Assembly (NCBI RefSeq): GCF_013702265.1
Contig: NZ_CP059348.1
Coordinates: forward strand, 124,001-188,000
From: Providencia rettgeri
GTDB taxonomy: Bacteria > Pseudomonadota > Gammaproteobacteria > Enterobacterales > Enterobacteriaceae
Direction of reading: 5' to 3'
DNA length: 64,000 nt
In this document: positions 55,696 through 64,000 of the stretch, piece by piece
Position numbering within the stretch: the stretch's first letter is position 1
How the letters are laid out: every line of letters begins with the position of its first letter
Program-made: the position numbers and the translations under genes
The notes under the pieces: model-generated
Database searches by the model: none
Seen by the model: only the letters and a program-made list of their open reading frames with translations
Told to the model about the DNA's origin: nothing

Positions 55696-58063
55696 TGCAT
55701 TCGATCTCCATGATTTGGTTTTCATTGGGTTTTACCCCATTCATATTTAAGGTGCATACCTCATCATTTGAGGAGGTAATGAAAATGGCATTAGGCTGAC
55801 TTAATAAATTCAACAGCAAAACACCGCCATTGGAGACAAATCCCACATAGTCGTTATTTTCTGTTCGAGCAGAGCTACCCGCAGACACAAACTCACCGTT
55901 TTTCTTTTTCAGTCTCAAAATGTATCGATGTATGGTTGAGTATTTGAACTCGCGATAAACAATGGCTTTATCTGTTGGAACAACACGTTGTACCGAATCG
56001 AGTAACTCAACGTTGTTCGGAACTTCCTCAGTATTGATTTTTAAATTATTTTCAATATAAGGAGATACACCAATGACGGTATTTCCATGTCTATCCGTAG
56101 GCGGTGAATCATTAAAAACAATATTTCCGATATTCTTAATGTTGGCGATGGCGACAGTATCTTGTCGCACATTGGTTAAAAATAAGCCGGTTTGTTGCGT
56201 GGCAAGCAAGCTACCGGAGGCATTGATAGAGCCTGTGGTTTGATGCTGGTTTTGGGCAATCGCCACACCTGTATTAATCCAATCTTGGTTAAATCCAAAG
56301 TAAGCAGAGTTTGACCAACTATCACGATCTTTGCTGGTATTCACGCTGTAGTTCACTTTTTCATTAATGTTTCCTGCGATACCGGAGTTAAAATTAGCTT
56401 TATTATCACGGTCATAACTCACTGAGTTCGTCCAAAAATGGTTTTTATCAAACACACTAAACGGAATATTCACACCGACGGAGATGGCATAATTATCTCG
56501 GTCATGGTCATTTAATTTCTGATAATCAGCGGATACCGAAAAGTCGATACCTTTGAAGGCAGTGTTATAAGTCACGTTAGCGCCGACTTCATTGCGGATA
56601 CGATTACGGTAGGTTTGTACCCATCCCGACAGGCTGATAAAGCTGTTATCAAAATTTTGAGAAATAATGGTTTCATAGCGCTCTTTACGATTACTTCTTT
56701 GGTACAGCGCATTTTGGTTAAACTCATTAAAATCAACGTACTCTTTGCCTGTATAACGGTAAGTTAAAAGCTGTAAGTTAGTCGTATTCGACAGTGAATT
56801 AGCATACTTCAGCATATAACTTATCCCTGATTGCTTGGCATCAGGTGATGTGGGAGTCTGTTTTTGAAAATTGCTGTTGGCAGCATTCACGTTAAAAGAG
56901 ACGGCACCAAATTGACCAAACTCTTTACTCAGACCAATTCCAGCACTTTGATAATCACTGTGTAAAATTCCCGCTGTTTGCAACGTAAAATACGTAAACC
57001 CATAATCAAGAGCACCCAAAAGGAATGGATGGCTTTCACGCTTTCCAGTTAGCTCCCGCTCACCAATGACGAGGTTGTAATCCATCTCATTGGCTCGTAA
57101 TAATGATGGGAGCGTGGCAACTGGCACATATCTTACGGTTTTGGTTCCGTTATCTTCTTCAACAGTAATGGTCAAATCACCATTACTGACGGGTGAAATA
57201 TCATTTAATTGATATGCACCTGCAGGAACGACTTGAGAGCTAAGAACGTATCCATTTTGTGAAATGGTAATTTTTGCATTCGAACTGACCACACCTGAAA
57301 TGACGGGGGCATAACCTCGCATTTCCCATGGGCGCATATTTTTTTCTGAACGTAACGCCATTCCGTAAAACACAAAGTTAGGCAACATCGTCATTGATGT
57401 TATTGTTTTACCAGCGATAAAACTTCCCTGTATAGACTTCATGGCAGTTGAAATGGTTGCTTCCGAAGTCTCGGTTCCTGAATTTTTAAGATAACTACTG
57501 CGGACGTAACCTACCCATCGACCAAAATTAGAATATAAGTCGAAATCCCCATAAATTTGGGTATTAGCGGATGTTGTTTTAGAGACATACCCGGAATAGT
57601 TAACTTTGATCCCTGGTATTCCATAATCCCATTCTTGTTGGTTTTTTGAATTATCTAAGGCGACTTGTGGAATATTAAAAGTCAAAACTTGTTTTGCATT
57701 ATCAAAGTCAATTTGAACACCAGGATAATGACCTAAGTTGTAGCAGTTTCTTTCTGCATCGAAGTCATTTTCAAATAAAGCTAAATTAATAGGTAATGAA
57801 AGTTCATTTATCCATGAGGTATTTAAACAAAGGTTTTCTCTATCTTTGGTTAATATAATTAATTCTTTTCTTCCCATTGGATGGCGATTAAAAATCACCT
57901 CTACAATATAGTGACCTTCTGGGTATTTAACACTATCATCAAAAATACTTGCTGCCTGAGATTGAACTCCTCCATGCAAGAAATCCATATTCAAGTTTGC
58001 ATATACAAAAAATGGACTTACCAACAGGGATAATATAAAAGCATTGACCGATTTTAAACGCAT
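55688..58063 (-). CDS. fimbrial outer-membrane usher of operon 3
   Basis: A 791-residue usher, shorter than FimD. The signal peptide ends at about residue 22 (VYA). The N-terminal domain has NMDFLHGGVQSQAASIFDDS and the first Cys pair region LCLNTSW...RNCYNLG; the barrel contains RGYAPVISGVVSSNAKITISQNG, and the plug is shown by NDISPVSNGDLTITVEEDNG. The C-terminal part ends in VCTLNMNGVKPNENQIMEIECND. It is followed immediately by its chaperone gene. Confidence 0.93.
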   Translation of the reverse strand: MRLKSVNAFILSLLVSPFFVYANLNMDFLHGGVQSQAASIFDDSVKYPEGHYIVEVIFNRHPMGRKELIILTKDRENLCLNTSWINELSLPINLALFENDFDAERNCYNLGHYPGVQIDFDNAKQVLTFNIPQVALDNSKNQQEWDYGIPGIKVNYSGYVSKTTSANTQIYGDFDLYSNFGRWVGYVRSSYLKNSGTETSEATISTAMKSIQGSFIAGKTITSMTMLPNFVFYGMALRSEKNMRPWEMRGYAPVISGVVSSNAKITISQNGYVLSSQVVPAGAYQLNDISPVSNGDLTITVEEDNGTKTVRYVPVATLPSLLRANEMDYNLVIGERELTGKRESHPFLLGALDYGFTYFTLQTAGILHSDYQSAGIGLSKEFGQFGAVSFNVNAANSNFQKQTPTSPDAKQSGISYMLKYANSLSNTTNLQLLTYRYTGKEYVDFNEFNQNALYQRSNRKERYETIISQNFDNSFISLSGWVQTYRNRIRNEVGANVTYNTAFKGIDFSVSADYQKLNDHDRDNYAISVGVNIPFSVFDKNHFWTNSVSYDRDNKANFNSGIAGNINEKVNYSVNTSKDRDSWSNSAYFGFNQDWINTGVAIAQNQHQTTGSINASGSLLATQQTGLFLTNVRQDTVAIANIKNIGNIVFNDSPPTDRHGNTVIGVSPYIENNLKINTEEVPNNVELLDSVQRVVPTDKAIVYREFKYSTIHRYILRLKKKNGEFVSAGSSARTENNDYVGFVSNGGVLLLNLLSQPNAIFITSSNDEVCTLNMNGVKPNENQIMEIECND

Positions 58064-58090
58064 ATATCCATCACTATTTGTAAGCGGTAA

Positions 58091-58109
58091 TAAGGGTCAA
58101 AGACCCTTA
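58091..58109 (-). terminator. hairpin between the major subunit and the usher of operon 3
   Basis: TAAGGGTC (58091-58098) and GACCCTTA (58102-58109) form a perfect 8-base stem with a 3-base loop in the 66-base gap after the major pilin. It lacks a long T run, so attenuation or mRNA stabilisation is more likely than full termination. Confidence 0.6.
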
Positions 58110-58129
58110 ATTTAAAAATATAAAACTAA

Positions 58130-58648
58130 TTATTTATATGCCACTGCATAAGTCGCAGTAGAAATGATGGTACCTTCGGTAACTGTTTGACCTGTTGTTG
58201 CCAGCATTCTTGCTTTGAAATTCATATTTCCAATAGCATCTGTTCCATTACCAAAATCAACTGTTTGGCTGTTATAAGTTACATCTTGATTTGGTGTGGT
58301 TGAGTTCATTGCGGTTAATTGAATAGAAACACCATTTGCTGTTCCTTTCATATTTGCAAGACCTGAATTAGTAAATCCAGCGCTTTGCCAACCTACTTGA
58401 CCATTAGTTTTTTTCAAACATTCGTCAGTACGTGGAACTAAACTAAATTCAACGTAGTCACCATTGGTATCTGCTGTTGTCATTTTGCCTAAATCAATTG
58501 TAGATTTAACTAATCCACCGACTTCAGTATCAATATCACAAGTTGCAGAAGTTACCGCTCCAATAAATTGTACTTCCCCTGTATTTGCAAATGCAGCACC
58601 ACTAAGTAATACGCTGCTACAAATTAAAGGTAATAACATCTTTTTCAT
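58130..58648 (-). CDS. major fimbrial subunit of operon 3
   Basis: A 172-residue pilin. Signal peptide ends AFA (about residue 21); the mature part has GEVQFIGAVTSATCDIDTEVGGLVKSTIDLGKM, the paired Cys in RTDECLKK, and the C-terminal strand TATYAVAYK, with the penultimate Tyr. It is the first gene of the operon, with a 7-2-7 dyad about 55 bases upstream (58701-58716). Confidence 0.93.
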   Translation of the reverse strand: MKKMLLPLICSSVLLSGAAFANTGEVQFIGAVTSATCDIDTEVGGLVKSTIDLGKMTTADTNGDYVEFSLVPRTDECLKKTNGQVGWQSAGFTNSGLANMKGTANGVSIQLTAMNSTTPNQDVTYNSQTVDFGNGTDAIGNMNFKARMLATTGQTVTEGTIISTATYAVAYK

Positions 58649-59076
58649 TTAATCATCCTCATAAGAGTATTTATATTTAATAATGTGCATTAAAAATCTC
58701 TGGATATGTATATCCAAAAAATCAAATTTAAATTTCTCCATTTTTAATGCAAGGAACTGTTGTGCTGGCGAAATGATAGATAATAGAAATCATTTTCATC
58801 ATTAAGAGATGAATGTTTTGGAGCCTTCTCGTTCTGGGATGCAGAATACCCTCACTCTTCAGCTGGATAAACTAAATAAACTACTTAAGTATTTTTATTT
58901 ATATGGAATTCTAAAAATATTCATTATTAACAATGCGTTGTGATTTATCGATGCTGAAAAACTCAATAAAACCTTCAAATTTATTTTAGATTTTTATGAT
59001 TTATTTCAATTTTCGGTTCACTCGTATGGGTAGTATAGTGTGGCGATGTTTTACTATATTAATAAAGAATGAAATT
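58649..59076. other. divergent promoter region of fimbrial operon 3 and the MarT-like gene
   Basis: These 428 bases hold no gene. They must contain promoters in both directions. TGGATAT-GT-ATATCCA (58701-58716) is a perfect 7-2-7 dyad near the pilin start and a candidate operator. Confidence 0.55.
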
Positions 59077-59982
59077 ATGAAATCGAGTATAAAATATATA
59101 ATTAATGACAAGTTTGAGTTTGACTACACCAATAAGAAAATCACATACATACTTAATGGAGATAAACGTAAAGTCTTAACGCCAGCTGCGAATATTCTTT
59201 TATTTTTAATAAAAAACAAGGTAGATGGAGATAATGAAGTTATTTCACAAGATGAGCTATTTAGTGCAGGTTGGGGTGAAAAAAAGAAGTTTGTGACAAT
59301 CAATACGTTTTATCAAAACATTTTGTTGTTACGAAAAGCATTTAGTGAACTGGAAAATAATTTTGAGATAATAAAGAATATTCCTAAAAGAGGGTATAGG
59401 CTTGTTGATGATATACATATTCTTAACTCGTCGATAAATAATGTAAATAGTAGTAGGTTTAGAAATAAGCACAAAATTGATAGAAAATATGATGGGAAAA
59501 TAGAAAAAATCCATATTCCTAAAGTGGAAAAAGTAGAGAACCATAAAAAAATTAGCATAAATACTCCTCCGAAATATCCCTCTGGGTATATTAAAAAAAA
59601 GAATGTGTGGCTCAGTTTCTCAAGTCGTGAAGTGAAAAGAACAATCATTATGCTAGTTCTAATTGTATTGATGACAACAATTTTTTTTAGCTATATCGAT
59701 TTTCAAAAAAAAAGTAGTAGCTTATCGAACTATACTCATTGTGGAGAAATTAAAAGTAAAATAATACTCTGTAATAAGCAGATGGATTTAAATGCGAACT
59801 TATCTAAATTTCTCTCAGATGAAATTATTTCAAAGTCATTTGATGATTATCAATATATGTATGTGATAAGACGAAATTTCACTAATAAATTGTCAATCAT
59901 TTATTGCATCAGAGAGTTAGATTCATTTTCGTTAAAAGATAATGAATGTGTTTCGTATTACATCATGGATTGGGCTGGATAA
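59077..59982 (+). CDS. MarT/CadC-like membrane-bound transcriptional regulator
   Basis: A 301-residue one-membrane-span regulator. The N-terminal OmpR-type winged helix-turn-helix (about residues 5-112) includes ISQDELFSAGWGEKKKFVTINTF and ends in IIKNIPKRGYRLVDDI. A Lys-rich linker is followed by one membrane segment (IIMLVLIVLMTTIFFSYI, about residues 190-207) and a short periplasmic tail of about 94 residues with five cysteines. This is the ToxR/CadC/MarT plan. The start at 59077 (MKSSIKYI) is chosen because the upstream frame to 58996 has no match. It is divergent from fimbrial operon 3 and coupled to the FidL-like gene, so that operon is a likely target. A run of nine A lies at 59705-59713. 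Confidence 0.9.
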   Translation: MKSSIKYIINDKFEFDYTNKKITYILNGDKRKVLTPAANILLFLIKNKVDGDNEVISQDELFSAGWGEKKKFVTINTFYQNILLLRKAFSELENNFEIIKNIPKRGYRLVDDIHILNSSINNVNSSRFRNKHKIDRKYDGKIEKIHIPKVEKVENHKKISINTPPKYPSGYIKKKNVWLSFSSREVKRTIIMLVLIVLMTTIFFSYIDFQKKSSSLSNYTHCGEIKSKIILCNKQMDLNANLSKFLSDEIISKSFDDYQYMYVIRRNFTNKLSIIYCIRELDSFSLKDNECVSYYIMDWAG

Positions 59983-59987
59983 TAAAA

Positions 59988-60449
59988 ATGAAAAAAAGTA
60001 TCTTGAAAGCTGTTGTTTATACATTAGCAATTATTTTTTCTTCTATTGCGGTATACCAGGTTAATAAGTCAGATGACATTATTTGTCGTTCATCATTTAG
60101 GACTATTTCTATTGAAGACAATGTGAAACTTTCTTTGAGCATTTCTTATACCTTAGGCGATCATGAAGGGTGGGTGAATTTAAAGGGTAAGTTTAGCCAA
60201 AATGGTATTGAGAGTGAGGTAGCAAGAAAGGTTTATATCGATATTATAAAGATCGGCGATAGCCTTAAAATCAAATCCAAGAAAAATATTCTATTGAATT
60301 CGGATAATACAGATTCTTCGGAGTTAGAAAAATATTTATCTCAGTCTTATTTGAACCCTAACCTAGATATGGATATCTTTCTCTATCCTCAGAAGAGTGG
60401 TGGGTATATCTTTTTCACCAATGATATGTATGCTTTTTATTGCAAATGA
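59988..60449 (+). CDS. FidL-like inner-membrane protein
   Basis: A 153-residue protein with a single N-terminal membrane segment (about residues 5-22) and a periplasmic domain that starts with a cysteine (IICRSSFRTIS) and ends in NDMYAFYCK. In between are the family-like GxVxLxGxF-type (EGWVNLKGKFSQNG) and a RKVYIDI strand. Size, layout and the linked MarT-like regulator point to the FidL family, known beside MarT on Salmonella SPI-3. FidL function is not established; a regulator-assisting role like ToxS is an inference. Confidence 0.82.
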   Translation: MKKSILKAVVYTLAIIFSSIAVYQVNKSDDIICRSSFRTISIEDNVKLSLSISYTLGDHEGWVNLKGKFSQNGIESEVARKVYIDIIKIGDSLKIKSKKNILLNSDNTDSSELEKYLSQSYLNPNLDMDIFLYPQKSGGYIFFTNDMYAFYCK

Positions 60450-60461
60450 TTAAATATGAGC

Positions 60462-60500
60462 GTGATAGATAATCTGTCCAATAAAGAGATTATCTATCAC
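60462..60500. terminator. bidirectional terminator between FidL-like gene and HTH gene
   Basis: GTGATAGATAATCT (60462-60475) and its exact complement (60487-60500) form a 14-base stem with an 11-base loop between two convergent genes. Confidence 0.8.
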
Positions 60501-60507
60501 TACCTCT

Positions 60508-60840
60508 TTAATCCTGTGTATGTAGTCGTTTAACGATCATGACAAGGTCGTTGAGGAATGTCTCAATATCCATGTCAAGTTTGCTAATAATTAAAAATAA
60601 TCTCGGTAATGTGATATTGCTGATCCCTACCTCATACCGTGAAAACTGTTGCTGACTGACACCAACACGGCTAGCGATTTGGCTTCCAGTCAAACCCAGT
60701 TCTTTTCTTTTTTTTCTTATATAGTGCCCGATTAAATTGTTTATTTGAGCTTCATTCTCTCCGGCAAAGTAAAAGCTAATATCTTGAATGGGTAATTTAT
60801 AGGCTTGCGTGCTTTCAAAGGAAAGGTGTTCACTCATCAT
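60508..60840 (-). CDS. MrpJ-like helix-turn-helix regulator next to operon 3
   Basis: A 110-residue XRE-type protein. The HTH is GSQIASRVGVSQQQFSRYEVGISNITL (about residues 51-77) with the MrpJ-type block VSQQQ-SRYE. It differs from the other two in an N-terminal extension of about 25 residues and has Phe where they have Ile in QQQ(I/F)SRYE. It is convergent with the FidL-like gene, and a dyad (GATGGAA at 60855-60861, TTCCATC at 60877-60883) lies 15 bases before its start, a plausible autoregulatory site. Confidence 0.92.
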   Translation of the reverse strand: MMSEHLSFESTQAYKLPIQDISFYFAGENEAQINNLIGHYIRKKRKELGLTGSQIASRVGVSQQQFSRYEVGISNITLPRLFLIISKLDMDIETFLNDLVMIVKRLHTQD

Positions 60841-61533
60841 ATGTCCTCTTACGTGATGGAATTATAATTGTTGTATTTCCATCGAGGGGTGTAAACCAAA
60901 TTAAAAATCAAATAGTTTTTAGTCTTTTAATCTAGGTTTTTTATGTGGTTAGGGGGTTTCTTTATTAAAAAATTAAGTTTTTATATTTCCTTAATTAAAA
61001 GCAAAATGAGTATTTTGAATGAGAAATAGCCTTAGATAATAACGAAAACCAATCTCATTTGCATTATTGTCTGTCGTTAGCGATATCACAATAATTTGTA
61101 CAATATGATGTTTTTTAAACCGTGGATCTCCTCGCTAGAATATCGATAAAAAATAATCAGAAAATAATAAATCTTTGAGAGTGTTATTTTTGGATAATCA
61201 TTTGAATATAGACAGTTATATATTATAAATCTCTTTTTTATGTATTTAATTATATAACGAATAGGTGAAATAAACCGCGAATGAAGCGGCATAAACACAT
61301 TGATGATGTTGATTATCAATGTGTTTATTGATGTAAGACAATCTCTCAAATTCCCCGATTGATATTATTAACTCAATCAAAAATTCTAATTACCTCTAAT
61401 TATGTGGCTGGTGGTTTTATCGCTAATGGCACACAAACTACATTTTTTAATTCCATTGTTTTAACGAAAAAAATTTTAGCGAAAAAACTTCTTATTATTT
61501 TAAGCAATTGCAATTTAAGTGAGCGAGTTATAT
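60841..61533. other. intergenic region upstream of dmsA
   Basis: These 693 bases hold no gene I can support. The left end carries the promoter of the HTH gene with the dyad described there. A perfect 12-base inverted repeat AAACACATTGAT (61293-61304) with its complement (61315-61326) lies about 210 bases upstream of dmsA and may be an operator or a terminator. A promoter for dmsA must lie nearby. Confidence 0.5.
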
Positions 61534-63978
61534 ATGGCCAATATAAAAGAGAAAGCTGCTGTTTTTGCTCCTCTTAGCCGTCGCGGCTTTGTGAAAGCGG
61601 GCGCCGTGACAGGTTTAGCCGCCGCAGCGGGAGGATTTTCTCTTCCGTTTAGCGCTTCAGCGGAAACAGAGCAAAAAACATCGACACCATCAGGGAATGA
61701 AAAAGTTGTTTGGAGTGCGTGTACAGTTAACTGTGGAAGCCGTTGCCCACTGCGTATGCATGTTGTAGATGGCGAAATCAAATACGTCGAAACCGATAAT
61801 ACGGGTAATGACGTGTATGAAGAACTGCATCAAGTCCGTGCATGTTTACGTGGCCGCTCTATGCGCCGCCGCGTCTATAACCCAGACCGTCTGCGCTACC
61901 CAATGATGCGTGTAGGCAAACGCGGTGAAGGTAAATTTAAGCGCATTAGTTGGGAAGAAGCTTTCGACGCTATTGCCGACAACATGAAGCGCTTAATTAA
62001 AGATTATGGTAATGAGTCCATCTACCTGAACTATGGTACAGGTACCCTTGGCGGCACTATGACAAAATCATGGCCACCGGGTGCGACTTTAATTGCGCGT
62101 CTCATGAACTGCTGTGGTGGTTATTTAAATCATTATGGCGACTACAGTACCGCACAAATTGCGGCAGGCCTGAATTACACCTTTGGTGGCTGGGCAGACG
62201 GTAATAGCCCATCAGATATCGAAAACGCTAAATTAGTCGTGATGTTTGGTAACAACCCTGGCGAAACGCGTATGAGCGGCGGTGGGGTCACTTACTATGT
62301 TGAACAAGCTCGCGAAAAATCTAACGCAAAAATGATCATCATCGATCCACGCTACACCGATACAGGTGCAGGACGTGAAGATGAATGGATCCCAATTCGT
62401 CCGGGTACTGATGCGGCGCTGGTTAACGCCATTGCGTATGTGATGATCAAAGAAGACTTAGTGGATAAGCCATTCTTAGATAAATATTGCGTGGGTTATG
62501 ATGAAACCACCATGCCAGCTGGCGCACCAAAAAATGCGCACTACAAAGCTTATATCCTGGGTGATGGTCCTGACGGCCAAGCGAAAACCCCTGAATGGGC
62601 GGCATCCATCACCGGTATTCCGGCGGCTCGCATTGTGAAATTAGCCCGTGAAATCGGTACTGCAAAACCGGCGTATATTGTGCAAGGTTGGGGCCCTCAG
62701 CGTCGTTCGAATGGTGAGTTGACCTCTCGCGCTATCTCAATGCTGGCGATTTTAACCGGTAACATCGGTATTCATGGCGGTAACACGGGGGCTCGTGAAG
62801 GCTCTTACAGCATTCCATTCGTGCGTATGCCGACTTTGACTAACCCAGTGCAAACCAGCATTTCCATGTTTATGTGGACTGACGCCATCCTGCGTGGTCC
62901 TGAAATGACGGCTACCCGTGATGGTGTCCGTGGTAAAGACAAATTGGATGTACCGATTAAAATGGTATGGAACTACGCAGGTAACTGTTTAGTTAATCAA
63001 CATTCAGAAATCAACCGTACCCACGATATCCTGCAAGACGAATCGAAGTGCGAAATGATTGTGGTGATTGATAACCACATGACCGCCTCGGCAAAATATG
63101 CCGATATCTTACTGCCAGACTGCACTGCATCTGAGCAAATGGATTTCTGTATGGATGCTTCTGCGGGGAATATGTCTTACGTTATTTTTGCTGACCAAGC
63201 TATCAAACCGCGTTTTGAAAGCCGCAATATCTATGAAATGACCAGCGAAATTGCCAAACGTATGGGGGTCGGTGAGCAGTTCACTGAAAATCGTACCCAA
63301 GAAGAGTGGCTGCGCCATTTATACGAACAATCTCGCGCTGCATTACCTGAGTTGCCAACGTTTGAAGAGTTCCGTGAGCAAGGTATCTTCAAAAAACGTG
63401 ACCCTAAAGGTCACCATGTGGCTTATCAAAGTTTCCGTGAAGACCCGATTGCGAATCCATTAACCACGCCATCAGGCAAGATCGAGATCTATTCCGAGCA
63501 ATTAGCTGAGCTGCAAAATTCATGGGAGCTGGAAGAAGGGGATGTGATCCATCCATTGCCAGTCTATTCCGTTGGGTTTGAGCAGTATGGCGATCCATTA
63601 ATGGAGAAATTCCCATTACAGTTGACGGGCTTCCACTATAAATCACGTACCCACTCAACGTATGGCAACGTGGATGTATTGAAAGCGGCTTGTCCTCAAG
63701 AGTTATGGATCAACCCACAAGATGCGGCGAAACGCTCTCTGAAACATGGGGATTTAGTCCGTGTATACAATGACCGAGGCGAAGTGCGTGTCAAAGTCAA
63801 AGTCACCCCACGAATTTTACCGGGTGTGGTTGGTTTGGGTGAGGGTGCATGGTATGACCCTGATGGTAACCGCATTGACCATGCGGGCAGCATTAATGTG
63901 CTGACCACGCAGCGTCCATCGCCATTGGCGAAAGGGAACCCATCACACTCTAATCTTGTTGAAGTTGTGAAAGCTTAA
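61534..63978 (+). CDS. dmsA: anaerobic dimethyl sulfoxide reductase chain A
   Basis: Molybdopterin catalytic subunit of a periplasm-facing DMSO reductase. The twin-arginine signal is LSRRGFVKAGAV (about residues 14-25). The [4Fe-4S] cysteines are in CTVNCGSRCPL and VRACLRGR; the molybdopterin-binding regions include LNYGTGTLGGTMTKSWPPG. The protein is 814 residues, the E. coli DmsA length. The start at 61534 (MANIKEKAAV) is preferred to a GTG at 61519. It is followed by dmsB, whose ATG lies 11 bases after the stop. In E. coli this operon is induced anaerobically by Fnr and repressed by NarL; no strong Fnr site was found upstream here. Confidence 0.97.
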   Translation: MANIKEKAAVFAPLSRRGFVKAGAVTGLAAAAGGFSLPFSASAETEQKTSTPSGNEKVVWSACTVNCGSRCPLRMHVVDGEIKYVETDNTGNDVYEELHQVRACLRGRSMRRRVYNPDRLRYPMMRVGKRGEGKFKRISWEEAFDAIADNMKRLIKDYGNESIYLNYGTGTLGGTMTKSWPPGATLIARLMNCCGGYLNHYGDYSTAQIAAGLNYTFGGWADGNSPSDIENAKLVVMFGNNPGETRMSGGGVTYYVEQAREKSNAKMIIIDPRYTDTGAGREDEWIPIRPGTDAALVNAIAYVMIKEDLVDKPFLDKYCVGYDETTMPAGAPKNAHYKAYILGDGPDGQAKTPEWAASITGIPAARIVKLAREIGTAKPAYIVQGWGPQRRSNGELTSRAISMLAILTGNIGIHGGNTGAREGSYSIPFVRMPTLTNPVQTSISMFMWTDAILRGPEMTATRDGVRGKDKLDVPIKMVWNYAGNCLVNQHSEINRTHDILQDESKCEMIVVIDNHMTASAKYADILLPDCTASEQMDFCMDASAGNMSYVIFADQAIKPRFESRNIYEMTSEIAKRMGVGEQFTENRTQEEWLRHLYEQSRAALPELPTFEEFREQGIFKKRDPKGHHVAYQSFREDPIANPLTTPSGKIEIYSEQLAELQNSWELEEGDVIHPLPVYSVGFEQYGDPLMEKFPLQLTGFHYKSRTHSTYGNVDVLKAACPQELWINPQDAAKRSLKHGDLVRVYNDRGEVRVKVKVTPRILPGVVGLGEGAWYDPDGNRIDHAGSINVLTTQRPSPLAKGNPSHSNLVEVVKA

Positions 63979-63989
63979 GGATGCCAGAT

Positions 63990-64000
63990 ATGTCAACGCA
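63990..64000 (+). CDS. dmsB: start of dmsB (partial, cut by window end)
   Basis: ATG at 63990 begins MST, as in E. coli DmsB (MTT...), with AAGGA eight bases upstream. This would be the iron-sulfur electron-transfer subunit that passes electrons to DmsA. Only 11 bases are inside the window. Confidence 0.7.

Noticed and set aside
61359-61397. Fnr or NarL sites in front of dmsA (TTGAT..., TACCTCT)
   Set aside because: The TTGAT/ATCAA half sites do not have the required 4-base spacing, and a single NarL-like heptamer is expected by chance in AT-rich DNA.
1-64000. CRISPR array, prophage or intact insertion sequence
   Set aside because: No regularly spaced repeats, phage structural genes or transposase genes were found.

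Overview
ORGANISM. The window looks like the chromosome of a Providencia-type member of the Morganellaceae (Enterobacterales). The housekeeping order aroK-aroB-damX-dam-rpe-gph-trpS, hofMNO(Q)-mrcA-nudE-igaA-hslR-hslO-pckA, uspB/uspA, rsmJ-prlC and selC matches the enteric backbone. The moderately AT-rich composition, the abundant fimbrial operons and the MrpJ-type regulators fit Providencia/Proteus. The genus is an inference and was not tested by a search. LAYOUT. (1) 1-2760: LysR regulator convergent with a pirin, then a MORN-like lipoprotein. (2) 2828-9130: minus-strand operon for shikimate synthesis, Dam methylation, cell division (DamX), pentose phosphate metabolism and Trp-tRNA charging. 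(3) 9636-12587: hof (DNA-uptake/type IV pilus-like) genes on the minus strand, divergent from mrcA (PBP1A). HofP is absent as a gene and HofQ carries a HofP-like N-terminus. (4) 12704-31646: core genes mrcA, nudE, igaA, hslR, hslO, pckA, yhhW, yhiN, pitA, uspB, uspA, gdhA, rsmJ and prlC, with a RyhB small RNA and Fur box beside yhhW. (5) 31929-33600: selC (tRNA-Sec) followed by a frameshifted rhuM remnant, yibL and an orphan small gene; a short leader sequence is duplicated here. (6) 33668-42197: MR/P-like chaperone-usher operon (nine genes) on the minus strand with an MrpJ-like HTH gene at its promoter end. The tip adhesin gene contains a run of nine C in frame. (7) 42944-44856: three non-fimbrial genes (yaiL, an RluA-family pseudouridine synthase, a cold-shock-domain protein). 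(8) 45589-52348: a second MrpJ-like regulator followed by an E. coli common pilus operon (ecpABCDE). (9) 52355-58648: a third chaperone-usher operon on the minus strand with three related pilin domains in tandem. (10) 59077-60840: a MarT/CadC-like membrane regulator, a FidL-like partner and a third MrpJ-like gene. (11) 61534-end: dmsA and the first codons of dmsB (anaerobic DMSO reductase). HOW IT WORKS TOGETHER. About 27 kb downstream of selC is mostly devoted to surface adhesion: three different pilus assembly systems, each accompanied by an MrpJ-like helix-turn-helix gene, plus one ToxR-like membrane regulator pair. MrpJ proteins in Proteus repress motility when fimbriae are made, so the region plausibly couples adhesion to motility. 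Selected hairpins between and within operons and a slippage-prone C tract suggest further control of pilus stoichiometry and phase. No CRISPR array, intact prophage or intact insertion sequence was seen.
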